DNA of 62,594 nt from contig JAUPTV010000124.1 in the NCBI GenBank assembly GCA_030917925.1, forward strand, positions 1 through 62,594, in the 5' to 3' direction. The translations under genes were made by a program, and so were the position numbers. A model generated the notes under the pieces. The model was not told the DNA's origin. It was given only the letters and a program-made list of their open reading frames with translations, and searched no databases. Below are positions 1-7,911 of the stretch, piece after piece. The DNA is from Pseudomonadota bacterium. GTDB lineage: Bacteria > Pseudomonadota > Gammaproteobacteria > Competibacterales > Competibacteraceae. Position 1 is the first letter of the stretch, and every line of letters begins with the position of its first letter.

Positions 1-1
1 C

Positions 2-64
2 CGCATGTTCCCCCAGGTCTCACGCCCTCTCGGCAAGCGTTACTTCCCGCCCAACTGGCGGTAG
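2..64 (+). CDS. 3' end of an unidentified gene (partial)
   Basis: A reading frame open from the left edge ends in TAG at 62-64. Its last residues read LGKRYFPPNWR, with GC-rich third positions like the genes nearby, so it looks like the tail of a real protein. Only 20 codons are visible and I do not recognise the family. It could be chance; the upstream sequence would settle it. Confidence 0.35.
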   Translation, partial: RMFPQVSRPLGKRYFPPNWR

Positions 65-381
65 GTTCCTGAGAACGGAGATTATTTTAGGATGAAAGAC
101 CATTAAAGCCAACAATTTTTTTCAGTAGCTGTCAACCCCTTCCTGCAAGTGCTCTTTCCCTTTCGGCAACGCCGCTCATTTGTCCTTCATTGTCGGAGAC
201 AGTAAAAGCTTTCCGAGAAATTTGTGAAATATTTGCAAGAGAATCAATGAGAGCAAGTGAGAGTTTTTGAGAGCAAACTCGGCTTGCGTTCCAGTAGGAT
301 GATGTGCTGTGTCGGGCGGAAAACCGGTGAACCCCGCTTCCTGCGCCGACTTGACAGTTCAATCCACCTTCGGAGTTTGTG
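65..381. other. Intergenic region before the WG-repeat lipoprotein
   Basis: No gene is seen here. The stretch is more AT-rich than the coding DNA. It holds an exact direct repeat TGAGAGCAA at 248-256 and 268-276, 20 bases apart, which could be a regulator site or chance. A CGGAG ribosome-binding site at 371-375 precedes the ATG at 382. I cannot point to a convincing promoter pair. Confidence 0.4.
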
Positions 382-2898
382 ATGAAACGTTTAGTGCTTG
401 CCTCTGCGATTGCTCTCGCCCTGTCCGGCGTGACCGGCTGCGGTTCCGATAATGACAATGATTCGGCCTCTACACCCACCACGCCGACCCCTCCCCCCTC
501 AGCCCCCACCTATCAAGCCCTGAGCGACTTCCAACACGGCTTAGCGCTGGTTGAGAAAGACGGTAAGTGGGGGGCGATAGATACCACCGGGAATCTGCGC
601 ATTCCAACCACCTATGAGAAGTTGAAATTGTTGCCGTATGGCCATGTCGCCTTCCGCAACGAGCAGGGCAAGTGGGGCGTCCTGAACGCTAATAACCAGG
701 TCGTCGTGCAACCGATCCATCTCGGCATTGACACGTATGCGGACGGCATCCTGGGCGTCAACGGCATCCATCGGGGCAGCCGGCACTATATCAATGTCGC
801 CACCGGTCAACCGCTCACGGCCGATACTTACCATTTTGCGCGGTCGTTTGAGCAAGGACGGGCGGCGGTGATGAAAGATGGCGCGTGGTCGTACCTTGAT
901 CAAAGCGGCAATACCACCCTCACGCTGGACCCGCAGGTGTACCGCGCCTATTCCTTCACGCCCGAAGGGTTGGCATTGGTGCGCTATGACGGGCCGCAGG
1001 GCACTTATGGCTATATCAATCAAAGCGGTCAGCCCGCATTTGCCGAGCAATTCCGCGTGGCCACAGACTTCTCGGAGGGACTGGCGGCGGTCTCGCCGGA
1101 TGGTCTGAACTGGGGCTATATCAACCCCCAGGGCGAGTATGTCATTCAGCCGACGTACCGGATGGCTGCGCCCTTCAGCGAAGGGCTGGCGTCGGTACAA
1201 CGCGAGGACGGGCGGCGAATTTATATCGACCAATCGGGCAAACAGGCGATTGCCGCGATCTTTGATGCCGCCGATTCATTCTCGGATGGTATGGCGCTGG
1301 TTCATCAGGATCACCAGAGTTGGTATATCAATGCCAAAGGTCAGTCGCTGGCGATTGCCCAAGCCAAAACGGCGATGGTGACGTCCGCTGCCCAAAGTCA
1401 GTCCTTGGCGGGGGCAGACAACTACCATCAACCGATGGATAGCAGTAATGGCATACAGTCGAATTTGGCCGTCCCTTATCGGGGTGGCATGGTGATGTTT
1501 CGGCTGATCAATTACACCAATACGGACTGGACGATCACGCTGGATAACAAAGGTGATAATAGTAGCAAGGCTAACTTTATTCCCGGCGCTCCAGCCAAGT
1601 TAAAGGCCGGAAGCAAGAGCGGTTCAACCTATACCGGCGGTTATAATACTTTTGTCGCCCAATACCCCAGCGGGCACCAATTTGGCCCGTCAGGTTCTTT
1701 CTCGGACTCCAAATTGTTTAGTTTAAAACTGGACAATGGTTCAAAAACCAACGTGACTTTCACCGGGTATTTGTCTTACAAGAATTCGAATACGGACACC
1801 AAGACGACCTTTTTGGCGTATTTGAAAGATGCCGTCGAAATTCTGAAAGGTGTGGCTGACGTGGCGGAAGGCGTAACAACCGGGTCAGCACTGAACGTCG
1901 CGAAGGGTCTCTATGATATCGGTGTGGGCATTTATGACACAGACAAAGATGCGACCGCCAGCTTCTCAGTGGTTAATGACACAAAGTTCTATCCCGGTTT
2001 GGTCGGCAATAACATGAACTCTATCACGGGGGATTTTGCTGGAGACGATCAATACATTATCTCGGATGGGGGCTTCAACGAGGGCTATGTTGCTCAGGTC
2101 ACGGTCACCCGGCCACCGTACAGTATCCCCGAGGTTCAGTTGCAGATCCATACCTATGCCGCCTTCTACGCCGTCAACGCTGCCAAGCTTCTCAATGATT
2201 ATCGTGGCACTATGACTGCTACGAGTATAAAGACGGTTTCAGATGACAAGGCGCAAATGCTCAGTGGAGTTTTTGCTAATTTTACGGACTTACAGGACGA
2301 TAGCCTGTGTTCCAATTCGTCGACCAACTATATGGACACCGCTTCGGCATTCGTGGTGACCCCGGCCAGCGGAAATTCAACGTCTTCCGATCAACCTGCT
2401 TTATTCTGGCAATATGCCAGCAGCTTCAGTGCGCAAACTGCTACCAATAATCAAAACTGGGCGGGTCATTTCTTCGCGAGATGCGGGGGAATTTACGGGA
2501 CCTATTCTGCTGCCGCTACTGTCACCGCATCCTCAGCGCAGGATGGTTATCAAGCATCGTACGCCTATGACAATGACTCAAAAACTGAGTGGCGTGCTGC
2601 ATCTTCTAACCAGGAAAGTCTGACCGTTGACTTTGGTGGCCCCCGTCAAGTCAAGGCGGTGGTTATTCATTGGGGTGATGCTATATCAACAAAGACCAGC
2701 GTCGACGCTTCGTCTGATGGAAAAACCTGGCAAAGTGCTGGAGGTATAAGTCTAGGTGGTAGTCTAAATTCATATACGACGACTACTCTCTCTGGTGGCG
2801 GTTATTTCACGCCGCAGACTGCTCGTTATTTCCGATTCACTTTTGATAAGCCCGTCTATGGTTCTCACGCTGTAGCTGAATTGGAATTCCAGAACTGA
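382..2898 (+). CDS. WG-repeat lipoprotein with C-terminal F5/8-type C (discoidin) domain
   Basis: Predicted outer-membrane or surface lipoprotein of 838 residues. The signal peptide ends in a lipobox VTGC with the acylated Cys at residue 20, followed by a Ser/Thr/Pro linker. Residues about 45-320 hold six or seven WG-type repeats, recognisable by recurring FSEGLA, WGYIN and YIDQSGK-like units. The middle section (about 365-690) is unassigned and beta-rich. The last 140 residues look like an F5/8 type C carbohydrate- or lipid-binding domain, with DNDSKTEWRA, LTVDFGG and ARYFRFTF as typical signatures. The ATG at 382 is preferred over GTG 379 because CGGAG lies at 371-375. A hairpin separates it from the small secreted gene at 2974. 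WG repeats and discoidin domains are both binding modules, so an adhesion or surface-recognition role is inferred; no catalytic motif is seen. Confidence 0.75.
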   Translation: MKRLVLASAIALALSGVTGCGSDNDNDSASTPTTPTPPPSAPTYQALSDFQHGLALVEKDGKWGAIDTTGNLRIPTTYEKLKLLPYGHVAFRNEQGKWGVLNANNQVVVQPIHLGIDTYADGILGVNGIHRGSRHYINVATGQPLTADTYHFARSFEQGRAAVMKDGAWSYLDQSGNTTLTLDPQVYRAYSFTPEGLALVRYDGPQGTYGYINQSGQPAFAEQFRVATDFSEGLAAVSPDGLNWGYINPQGEYVIQPTYRMAAPFSEGLASVQREDGRRIYIDQSGKQAIAAIFDAADSFSDGMALVHQDHQSWYINAKGQSLAIAQAKTAMVTSAAQSQSLAGADNYHQPMDSSNGIQSNLAVPYRGGMVMFRLINYTNTDWTITLDNKGDNSSKANFIPGAPAKLKAGSKSGSTYTGGYNTFVAQYPSGHQFGPSGSFSDSKLFSLKLDNGSKTNVTFTGYLSYKNSNTDTKTTFLAYLKDAVEILKGVADVAEGVTTGSALNVAKGLYDIGVGIYDTDKDATASFSVVNDTKFYPGLVGNNMNSITGDFAGDDQYIISDGGFNEGYVAQVTVTRPPYSIPEVQLQIHTYAAFYAVNAAKLLNDYRGTMTATSIKTVSDDKAQMLSGVFANFTDLQDDSLCSNSSTNYMDTASAFVVTPASGNSTSSDQPALFWQYASSFSAQTATNNQNWAGHFFARCGGIYGTYSAAATVTASSAQDGYQASYAYDNDSKTEWRAASSNQESLTVDFGGPRQVKAVVIHWGDAISTKTSVDASSDGKTWQSAGGISLGGSLNSYTTTTLSGGGYFTPQTARYFRFTFDKPVYGSHAVAELEFQN

Positions 2899-2924
2899 AA
2901 ATTTATCCACCATTCCCTAATTTC

Positions 2925-2949
2925 GCAGGATGTCCCTCTCACATCCTGC
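2925..2949 (+). terminator. Hairpin between lipoprotein and companion gene
   Basis: GCAGGATGT (2925-2933) pairs with ACATCCTGC (2941-2949) around a 7-base loop, followed by CCCCTTTT. It may terminate or attenuate transcription from the lipoprotein gene into the next one. Confidence 0.5.
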
Positions 2950-2973
2950 CCCTTTTCTCTTGTGAGGCTTGTC

Positions 2974-3588
2974 ATGAAGAAAACGATGTTAAGCGCAGCA
3001 CTGCTGGCGACACTAACCCTGTCCACGGCCAAAGTTCTGGCGGATAGTCCCTATATCGTTGTCTGGGAAAGCGATATTGGCAGTGAAGCCGATACGGCTG
3101 ATTTTATCGTCTATAACATGCTGGACCAGGACATCACACTGGAAAATGACAGTGGGTGGCTGCATAGCGACATTTTAGGGAAAATCCCAGCCTACTCATC
3201 CAAAGTAGATGGTTCAATCGGCGTCAAGAATGATACTTCGGGAAGCATGAAAGTGAGTGGAAAAGATGGTTTCTGGTTCGACATCAAAGCGAGTAAAAGC
3301 GGGGCTACCAATATATGGACTTTCGATGGTTGGACAGCAGACATCAGTGGTGGCTCTTATTCTTCCATCGCGCAAATTAACACCGGTTGGATTATGGCAT
3401 CGCTGTTTGCCTGTCCACATATTGATTCCGGTGATGGGATTACCGGCGTGGGCGGGCCTACCCAGATTGTCCTGTTGCTCAGTCTTGTTCAAAACAGCGA
3501 TTTTACGCAATCTACAGTGAAAGGTAAGTTTTGTGCGAACAGCAAGAGCGCCGATAAGAAAAACGAGTTCAGCTATAACAAGCAGTGA
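2974..3588 (+). CDS. Small secreted protein of unknown function
   Basis: A 204-residue protein with a clear Sec signal peptide (KKT start, hydrophobic core LLATLTLSTAKVLA, cleavage near residue 23). I do not recognise the family. The mature part is beta-rich, with a Trp-containing core and two Cys residues (in LFACPHID and GKFCANS) that could form a disulfide. The segment VYNMLDQDITLEND followed by KIPAY loosely resembles RLINYTNTDWTITLDN and FIPGAP in the preceding lipoprotein, suggesting a shared small beta-sandwich domain; this is by eye only. A GAGG at 2964-2967 supports ATG 2974 rather than the in-frame GTG at 2962. It follows the lipoprotein by 75 bases on the same strand and is followed by a strong terminator, so the two may form one surface module. 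Confidence 0.6.
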   Translation: MKKTMLSAALLATLTLSTAKVLADSPYIVVWESDIGSEADTADFIVYNMLDQDITLENDSGWLHSDILGKIPAYSSKVDGSIGVKNDTSGSMKVSGKDGFWFDIKASKSGATNIWTFDGWTADISGGSYSSIAQINTGWIMASLFACPHIDSGDGITGVGGPTQIVLLLSLVQNSDFTQSTVKGKFCANSKSADKKNEFSYNKQ

Positions 3589-3612
3589 AGCCTTGATAAG
3601 CTGATTTGCTGG

Positions 3613-3675
3613 CCCCCCTGAAATCAGGGGGGATTTTTAACCCGCGCCCGGTCGGTTAATGCGTCCGGGTTTTTT
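3613..3675 (+). terminator. Rho-independent terminator (two tandem hairpins)
   Basis: CCCCCCTGA (3613-3621) pairs with TCAGGGGGG (3624-3632), followed by ATTTTT. A second arm pair AACCCG (3639-3644) and CGGGTT (3666-3671) is followed by TTTT. Together they close the secreted-protein unit. Confidence 0.75.
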
Positions 3676-3729
3676 ACCAACCAAAGCGGCTCAAATGTCT
3701 TTCACCCTGAATTGATCGGTGAAGCCAAT

Positions 3730-3816
3730 ATGAACATTTCCGCCATTCAATATGTCGCTGACCCACAGGGCCACACCGCCGGTGTGCTGATTCCCATTCG
3801 GCTCTGGCGGGAGATT
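3730..3816 (+). pseudogene. N-terminal fragment of a small antitoxin gene
   Basis: ATG at 3730 opens a frame reading MNISAIQYV, then PQGHTAGVLIPI and LWREI. This is the typical beginning of small type II antitoxins whose N-terminus reads like xxYVTDPxGxxxxVxVPIxxWxxI. The family-like match stops at codon 29 (3816). The frame continues to a stop at 3895-3897 but only by reading the opposite strand of the neighbouring antitoxin genes. It is therefore a truncated remnant, abutting tail-to-tail with the toxin remnant at 3825-3860. The family assignment is from memory of similar sequences. Confidence 0.5.
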
Positions 3817-3824
3817 AACGTGGG

Positions 3825-3860
3825 CGCATCCCGCTCGTCGATCCAGAGCGGTTCGGTCAT
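3825..3860 (-). pseudogene. N-terminal fragment of a Doc/Fic-type toxin gene
   Basis: An ATG at 3858-3860 on the minus strand overlaps the antitoxin stop as ATGA, the usual arrangement of an antitoxin-doc operon. It reads MTEPLWIDERDA, a typical start of death-on-curing (Doc) proteins. After codon 12 the similarity ends; the frame runs to a stop after about 38 codons with no HxFx(D/N)xNKR Fic motif. The toxin has therefore been lost by a deletion or rearrangement whose breakpoint lies within 3817-3824. Confidence 0.55.
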
Positions 3861-4084
3861 TGGGCGAGAACGTGCAACGTGTTGGGGTAGCGACTGATGA
3901 TGTCCTCGGCTTTGGCCATTTTCTGCGCAAAGACTGGATCATCAGGCGTCAGCCGATAGCTCCCGTCCGGCATTTCAATCAGGAACAGGGGTTTTCCGTC
4001 TTCCGTGTGCAGTCGGTTAATGACCTCCCTGGGCAAAACAACACCCAGTGAGTTACCGAATTTGCGGACTTTAAGTTCGACCAT
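3857..4084 (-). CDS. AbrB/MazE-type antitoxin of a broken toxin-antitoxin pair
   Basis: A 75-residue protein beginning MVELKVRKFGNSLGVVLP, the classic swapped-hairpin AbrB/MazE DNA-binding fold. The C-terminal half (from about residue 48) is the toxin-neutralising type of tail. The start at 4084 is chosen because GGAGG lies 7-11 bases upstream on the minus strand; the frame extends further upstream but without such a site. Its normal partner, a Doc-type toxin, begins with an ATGA overlap but is truncated after 12 codons, so this is an orphan antitoxin. It is divergent from the transglycosylase gene at 4199, and could still autoregulate the shared 115-base gap. Confidence 0.8.
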   Translation of the reverse strand: MVELKVRKFGNSLGVVLPREVINRLHTEDGKPLFLIEMPDGSYRLTPDDPVFAQKMAKAEDIISRYPNTLHVLAQ

Positions 4085-4198
4085 GAGCAATCCTCCACTA
4101 TTGTTAGGCATCATCATAACTTTGGTTGGCTTTTTAACGAAGAAGTCACCGAACCCTTTGCCGATCATCCTTCCGGGAAATCACTGAGGAGAAACTAA

Positions 4199-5653
4199 AT
4201 GTACTTCAACCGCTGGCTCACCCATGGCTTACTGCTGCTCGCGCTAACGCTGCTCGCGCCAGTCCACGCCGCCTCCCCCGACGCCGAAACGGCGCTGCCT
4301 GATATCACCGCCCGACCCTGGACCGGCGATCTGGACGGGATGCTCCAGCGCCGCCAAATCCGCATTCTCGTTCCCTACTCCAAAACCTTCTACTTCAACG
4401 ACCAGGGCACCCAGCGCGGTTTGGTCTACGACATCGGACAGACGCTGGAAGAACAACTCAACGCGCAACGGCACGGCCCCCGCGTTCACGTCATCTACAT
4501 CCCCGTCACGCGGGATCACCTTATCCCGGCCCTGCTGGAGGGGCGCGGCGACATCGCTATGGGCAATCTGACCCTCACCCCAGACCGCCAGCAACAGGTC
4601 GATTTCACCGAACCCACCCGCCGCAATGTCGCTGAAGTCATCGTCACCGGTCCCGCCTCCCCACCCATTACCAACCCCCAGGCGCTGTCCGGCCAAGAAG
4701 TCTACGTTCACCGCTCCTCCAGCTTCCACGCCAGTCTGAAGCAACTGAACGCCGAACTGACCCAGGCCGGCCAGCCGCCAGTCAAACTACGCTTCGCCCC
4801 GGAAAACCTGGCACTGGAGGATATTCTGGAAATGGTCAACGCCGGGTTGGTCAAAATCACCATCGCCGACGACTACATTGCCCAATTCTGGCAGCACATC
4901 TTCCCGAAACTGGTGGTAAACGCCCAAGCCCCGCTGCACACCGGCGACGACATTGCCTGGATGATTCGCCAGAACAGCCCCGAACTCAAAGCCGTGCTCA
5001 ACGCCCTGCTCGCCCGCTATCCTGCCGGTTCCGCCCGGCGCAATCAGTTGCTGCAAGAATACTGGAAGAACGTCGGTTATGTGAAAGACGCCGCCTCCGA
5101 GAGCGAACGCGCCAAATTCGAGCGCGCCGTCGCCCTCTTCCACCAATACAGCGGCCAATATGAACTGGATTATCTCTTGATGGCGGCGCAGGGCTATCAG
5201 GAATCGCGGCTGGACCAGAATGTGAAAAGCAAGGTTGGCGCGGTCGGCGTCATGCAGATCATGCCTGCCACCGGCCAGGAATTGGCGGTTGGCGACATTC
5301 ACCAGATCGAACCCAATATCCACGGCGGGGTGAAATACATGCGCACCATGCTCGACCGCTACTTCGCCCAGGAACCGATGGACGCCTTGAATAAAGGCTT
5401 ATTCACCTTCGCCTCGTACAACGCCGGGCCAGGCCGGATTGCGGAACTGCGGAAGGAAGCCGCCAAACGCGGCCTCAATCCCAACGTCTGGTTCAACAAC
5501 GTGGAGCAGATCGCCGCCGAGAAGATTGGCCGGGAGACCGTGACCTATGTGGCGAACATCTACAAATACTACCTCGCCTACCAGTTCCTCATCGAAGAAC
5601 AGACCGAGCGGGAGAAGGCCAAGACCATGCTAAAAACGGGGGACGGGCAATAG
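4199..5653 (+). CDS. mltF: MltF-like membrane-bound lytic murein transglycosylase
   Basis: Cleaves the MurNAc-GlcNAc bond of peptidoglycan non-hydrolytically in the periplasm. The 484-residue protein has a signal peptide (LLLLALTLLAPVHA), then a type-3 solute-binding-like domain at about 45-300 (RQIRILVPYSKTFYF, GRGDIAMGNLTLTP), then an SLT catalytic domain from about 325. The catalytic Glu is E335 in GYQESRLD; KVGAVGVMQIMPAT and FASYNAGPGRI are further SLT signatures. A GAGGAG site lies just before the ATG. Length and architecture match MltF; the fused binding-protein domain may sense a ligand and regulate the enzyme. It is flanked by the antitoxin (divergent) and a histidine kinase (convergent). 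Confidence 0.85.
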   Translation: MYFNRWLTHGLLLLALTLLAPVHAASPDAETALPDITARPWTGDLDGMLQRRQIRILVPYSKTFYFNDQGTQRGLVYDIGQTLEEQLNAQRHGPRVHVIYIPVTRDHLIPALLEGRGDIAMGNLTLTPDRQQQVDFTEPTRRNVAEVIVTGPASPPITNPQALSGQEVYVHRSSSFHASLKQLNAELTQAGQPPVKLRFAPENLALEDILEMVNAGLVKITIADDYIAQFWQHIFPKLVVNAQAPLHTGDDIAWMIRQNSPELKAVLNALLARYPAGSARRNQLLQEYWKNVGYVKDAASESERAKFERAVALFHQYSGQYELDYLLMAAQGYQESRLDQNVKSKVGAVGVMQIMPATGQELAVGDIHQIEPNIHGGVKYMRTMLDRYFAQEPMDALNKGLFTFASYNAGPGRIAELRKEAAKRGLNPNVWFNNVEQIAAEKIGRETVTYVANIYKYYLAYQFLIEEQTEREKAKTMLKTGDGQ

Positions 5654-5667
5654 CAAGTTGTGGCGCT

Positions 5668-5690
5668 CCCCCTCCCCTTGTGGGAGGGGG
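5668..5690. repeat. GC-rich intergenic hairpin
   Basis: CCCCCTCCC (5668-5676) pairs with GGGAGGGGG (5682-5690). There is no T tract after it, so it is more likely a REP-like intergenic palindrome than an intrinsic terminator. It sits between two convergent genes. Similar CTCCC/GGGAG hairpins occur elsewhere in the window. Confidence 0.6.
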
Positions 5691-5719
5691 TTGGGGGGAA
5701 GGGGCTGAACAGCAAGCGG

Positions 5720-7111
5720 TTATTCAACTAATAGTTTTACCATCGCCAACGGCAAGCGAATCACGAACACCGCCCCCTGCGGGATATTATCGCGGACCGT
5801 TACATCGCCGCCGTGCAAGCGGGCGATGGTCCGCACGATAGATAACCCCAAACCGCTGCCCGGACCGGCATCCCGTCGATAGAAGCGCTCAAAAATCACC
5901 TCTTTTTCCGCATCCGGCACTCCGGGACCGTAATCAGCGACCGTAATTTCCACATCGCCTTCCATCAACTGCAAACGAACTTCCGGCGGCTGAAGGACCG
6001 TGCTATAGCGCAGGGCGTTATCGATCAAATTATGCAACGCAATCGTCAACAAATCGGCGTCCATCTCCATCACCCGACCCTGATCCAGCCCACGCCAGAC
6101 TATCGGCATCGCGTAACGCTCCACCACTTGACTCACCACCGCATGAATATCGGCTTCCTGTAGCATCAAGCCAAAACGCAATTCGCGCAATCGGTCCTGA
6201 GCAATCAGCGCATTGGCCAGATGAATCAGGCGCTGAGTGGCTTGACGTATATTATCCAGCCGCAGCGTGACCGCCGGTGGAATAGTGTCCGCCAGGAATT
6301 TCAGCGAATCCAGCGAAGCGCGAATCATCGCCGCCGGGGTGCGGAATTCGTGCGAAGCCAGCGACAGCAATTGGCGCTGCTCCGCCTCAGCCTGCGCCAC
6401 ATCCGCCAGCGCCTCGCGCAAAACCTGATCATCATTTTGCTTGGCGAGCAGCAGAAAGCCATAGCCATTGATGATGATAATCAGGTAGCCGACCACAAAC
6501 AGCGTAATGTGGAATGCCTGATAGGTCGGGTGGGTCAGATCGTCCAGACCCATCAACGACATCATGCGGCCCAGAAACAGCGTTCCAGCCACCCCGTTGG
6601 TCACGCCCATCAATCGCACCAAAAGTCCGTGCTGGCGGTTGGTCAACAAGAGCAGCGCCATCGCTGCAAAAAACCCGCTATTCACCAGCGAGAAGTACAT
6701 CAGATCGACGCGGCGCGTCACCTCCATGCCATGCAGGACCAGTTGCGCCACGACCGCCATTCCCGTCAGCAGCACCAGCGGCGTTCGCCAGTTGCGCCGC
6801 TGGTCCAGCAGGCTGGCGTAGGCCCCATATTCCAGCGCCCAGGCGACCACCAGCAACAGATGCGACAGGGTCAGCGAGAGCCATGGCGGAATAACGGGCC
6901 GCAGCCAGATCAGCAGGAAAGCGACGCTGCTGATCAACCGCGCCCAGCGCCAGATCGACAGGGGTTCATTGGCCATTTTGGCTGACCGGGTATACACCGT
7001 AGTCAATCCGGCAAACGCCAGATTGCCGAGACCCATGGCTAACGATAATGTAGGAATATCAATCAAAATCCGCCCCCCATGCCGATGAACCCCCTTCGCG
7101 CCATTGCTCAA
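5720..7111 (-). CDS. Membrane sensor histidine kinase
   Basis: Two-component kinase of up to 463 residues. About seven hydrophobic segments lie in residues 25-225, a multi-pass input domain without a large periplasmic loop. HisKA follows with the phosphoacceptor H254 in LASHEFRTPAAM, then an HATPase with an N-box NLIDNALRYS, DYGPGVPD and GLGLSIVRTIARLHGG. The longest frame starts at TTG 7111; a TTG at 7066 (LIDIPTLSLAMG) preceded by GGGGGGCGG, or ATG 7036, is also possible and the 7066 start fits related sensors better. It is divergent from the response regulator at 7190, which is its probable partner. The signal is unknown; the membrane-embedded sensor suggests a lipid-soluble or membrane stimulus. 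Confidence 0.85.
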   Translation of the reverse strand: MSNGAKGVHRHGGRILIDIPTLSLAMGLGNLAFAGLTTVYTRSAKMANEPLSIWRWARLISSVAFLLIWLRPVIPPWLSLTLSHLLLVVAWALEYGAYASLLDQRRNWRTPLVLLTGMAVVAQLVLHGMEVTRRVDLMYFSLVNSGFFAAMALLLLTNRQHGLLVRLMGVTNGVAGTLFLGRMMSLMGLDDLTHPTYQAFHITLFVVGYLIIIINGYGFLLLAKQNDDQVLREALADVAQAEAEQRQLLSLASHEFRTPAAMIRASLDSLKFLADTIPPAVTLRLDNIRQATQRLIHLANALIAQDRLRELRFGLMLQEADIHAVVSQVVERYAMPIVWRGLDQGRVMEMDADLLTIALHNLIDNALRYSTVLQPPEVRLQLMEGDVEITVADYGPGVPDAEKEVIFERFYRRDAGPGSGLGLSIVRTIARLHGGDVTVRDNIPQGAVFVIRLPLAMVKLLVE

Positions 7112-7189
7112 AAACTACGAACCTTGGCTAGAATACTATGATCTAATCAGTAATCTGCCCGCCACGTCCTTTGACCCGCTATCGCGCCC

Positions 7190-7900
7190 ATGCCCCTCAC
7201 TCCACCCACCTACACCGTCGCCATTATTGAAGATGAAGCCATCCTGCGCGAGGAACTGACCTTCCAACTGGAATACCTCGGTTTTACCGTTGCATCGTTT
7301 ACCACCGCTGCGGAGTTCTACCGTTACCTGGCCGTGCATCCCAAAACCGTCGTGGTGCTGGACATCGGGCTGGCCGGCGAAGACGGTTTATCGGTCTGTC
7401 AGTATCTGCGGGGGCATGATCTCAACATCGGCATTGTCTTCGTCACTGCCCGCAGTTTGCGCAGCGACCGTCTGGCGGGTCTGGATCTCGGCGCGGACGC
7501 CTATCTGATCAAACCGATTGATATTGAAGAACTGGCGCTGATCCTGAAGCGCCTGGGCCAGCGCCTCCTGACCGCGCCGAATCCAGAATCCCGCTACCCC
7601 GATGACGGACAATGGCGTCTCGAAGAGAATCCGGCGTTCCTCATCGCCCCCAATCAGACCCGAATTCGCCTGTCAGCGAACGAATATTTGTTAATGAAAG
7701 CGCTCTTCCAGCAACCGAACGCGCCGTGCCCTCATATCGAGTTAGCGATAGCCCTGCACCTGCAACCGGAGGAATATCACAAGCACCGGGTCGAGGTGAT
7801 CTTCAGCCGCTTGCGGGAGCGCGTCTTGCGCCTGAGCGGATTGCCACTCCCCCTCCAGGCCGAACGCAACCTGGGTTACCGCTTCCTGTACGACCTGTAG
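7190..7900 (+). CDS. OmpR/PhoB-like response regulator
   Basis: A 236-residue regulator. The receiver domain (about 9-122) has acidic pair E14/D15, phosphoacceptor D58 in VVVLDIGLAGEDG, T86 in FVTARS and K108 in LIKPID. A winged-helix effector follows (about 140-235), with SANEYLLMKALFQQ and NLGYRFLY as typical wHTH features. It is transcribed away from the histidine kinase at 5720-7111, leaving a 78-base shared control region. It ends 11 bases before the PhoH-like gene, so it may be cotranscribed with that gene and the cardiolipin synthase. Confidence 0.88.
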   Translation: MPLTPPTYTVAIIEDEAILREELTFQLEYLGFTVASFTTAAEFYRYLAVHPKTVVVLDIGLAGEDGLSVCQYLRGHDLNIGIVFVTARSLRSDRLAGLDLGADAYLIKPIDIEELALILKRLGQRLLTAPNPESRYPDDGQWRLEENPAFLIAPNQTRIRLSANEYLLMKALFQQPNAPCPHIELAIALHLQPEEYHKHRVEVIFSRLRERVLRLSGLPLPLQAERNLGYRFLYDL

Positions 7901-7911
7901 GAGCCGCATCA

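Noticed and set aside
350-355. TTGACA as a -35 box for the lipoprotein gene
   Set aside because: It lies only about 27 bases before the start codon and no -10 hexamer can fit between it and the ribosome-binding site.
541-1233. Long minus-strand frame inside the WG-repeat lipoprotein gene
   Set aside because: It is antisense to a well-supported gene with a signal peptide and repeats, has no ribosome-binding site and an Arg/Ala-rich shadow composition.
3691-3942. Minus-strand frame as a possible toxin next to the antitoxin
   Set aside because: It overlaps the antitoxin in another frame, shows no toxin motif, and the true downstream frame starting at 3860 gives a Doc-like start instead.
7612-7911. 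N-terminal extension of the PhoH-like gene
   Set aside because: It would overlap the response regulator almost fully; the PIN domain and ribosome-binding site start at 7912.
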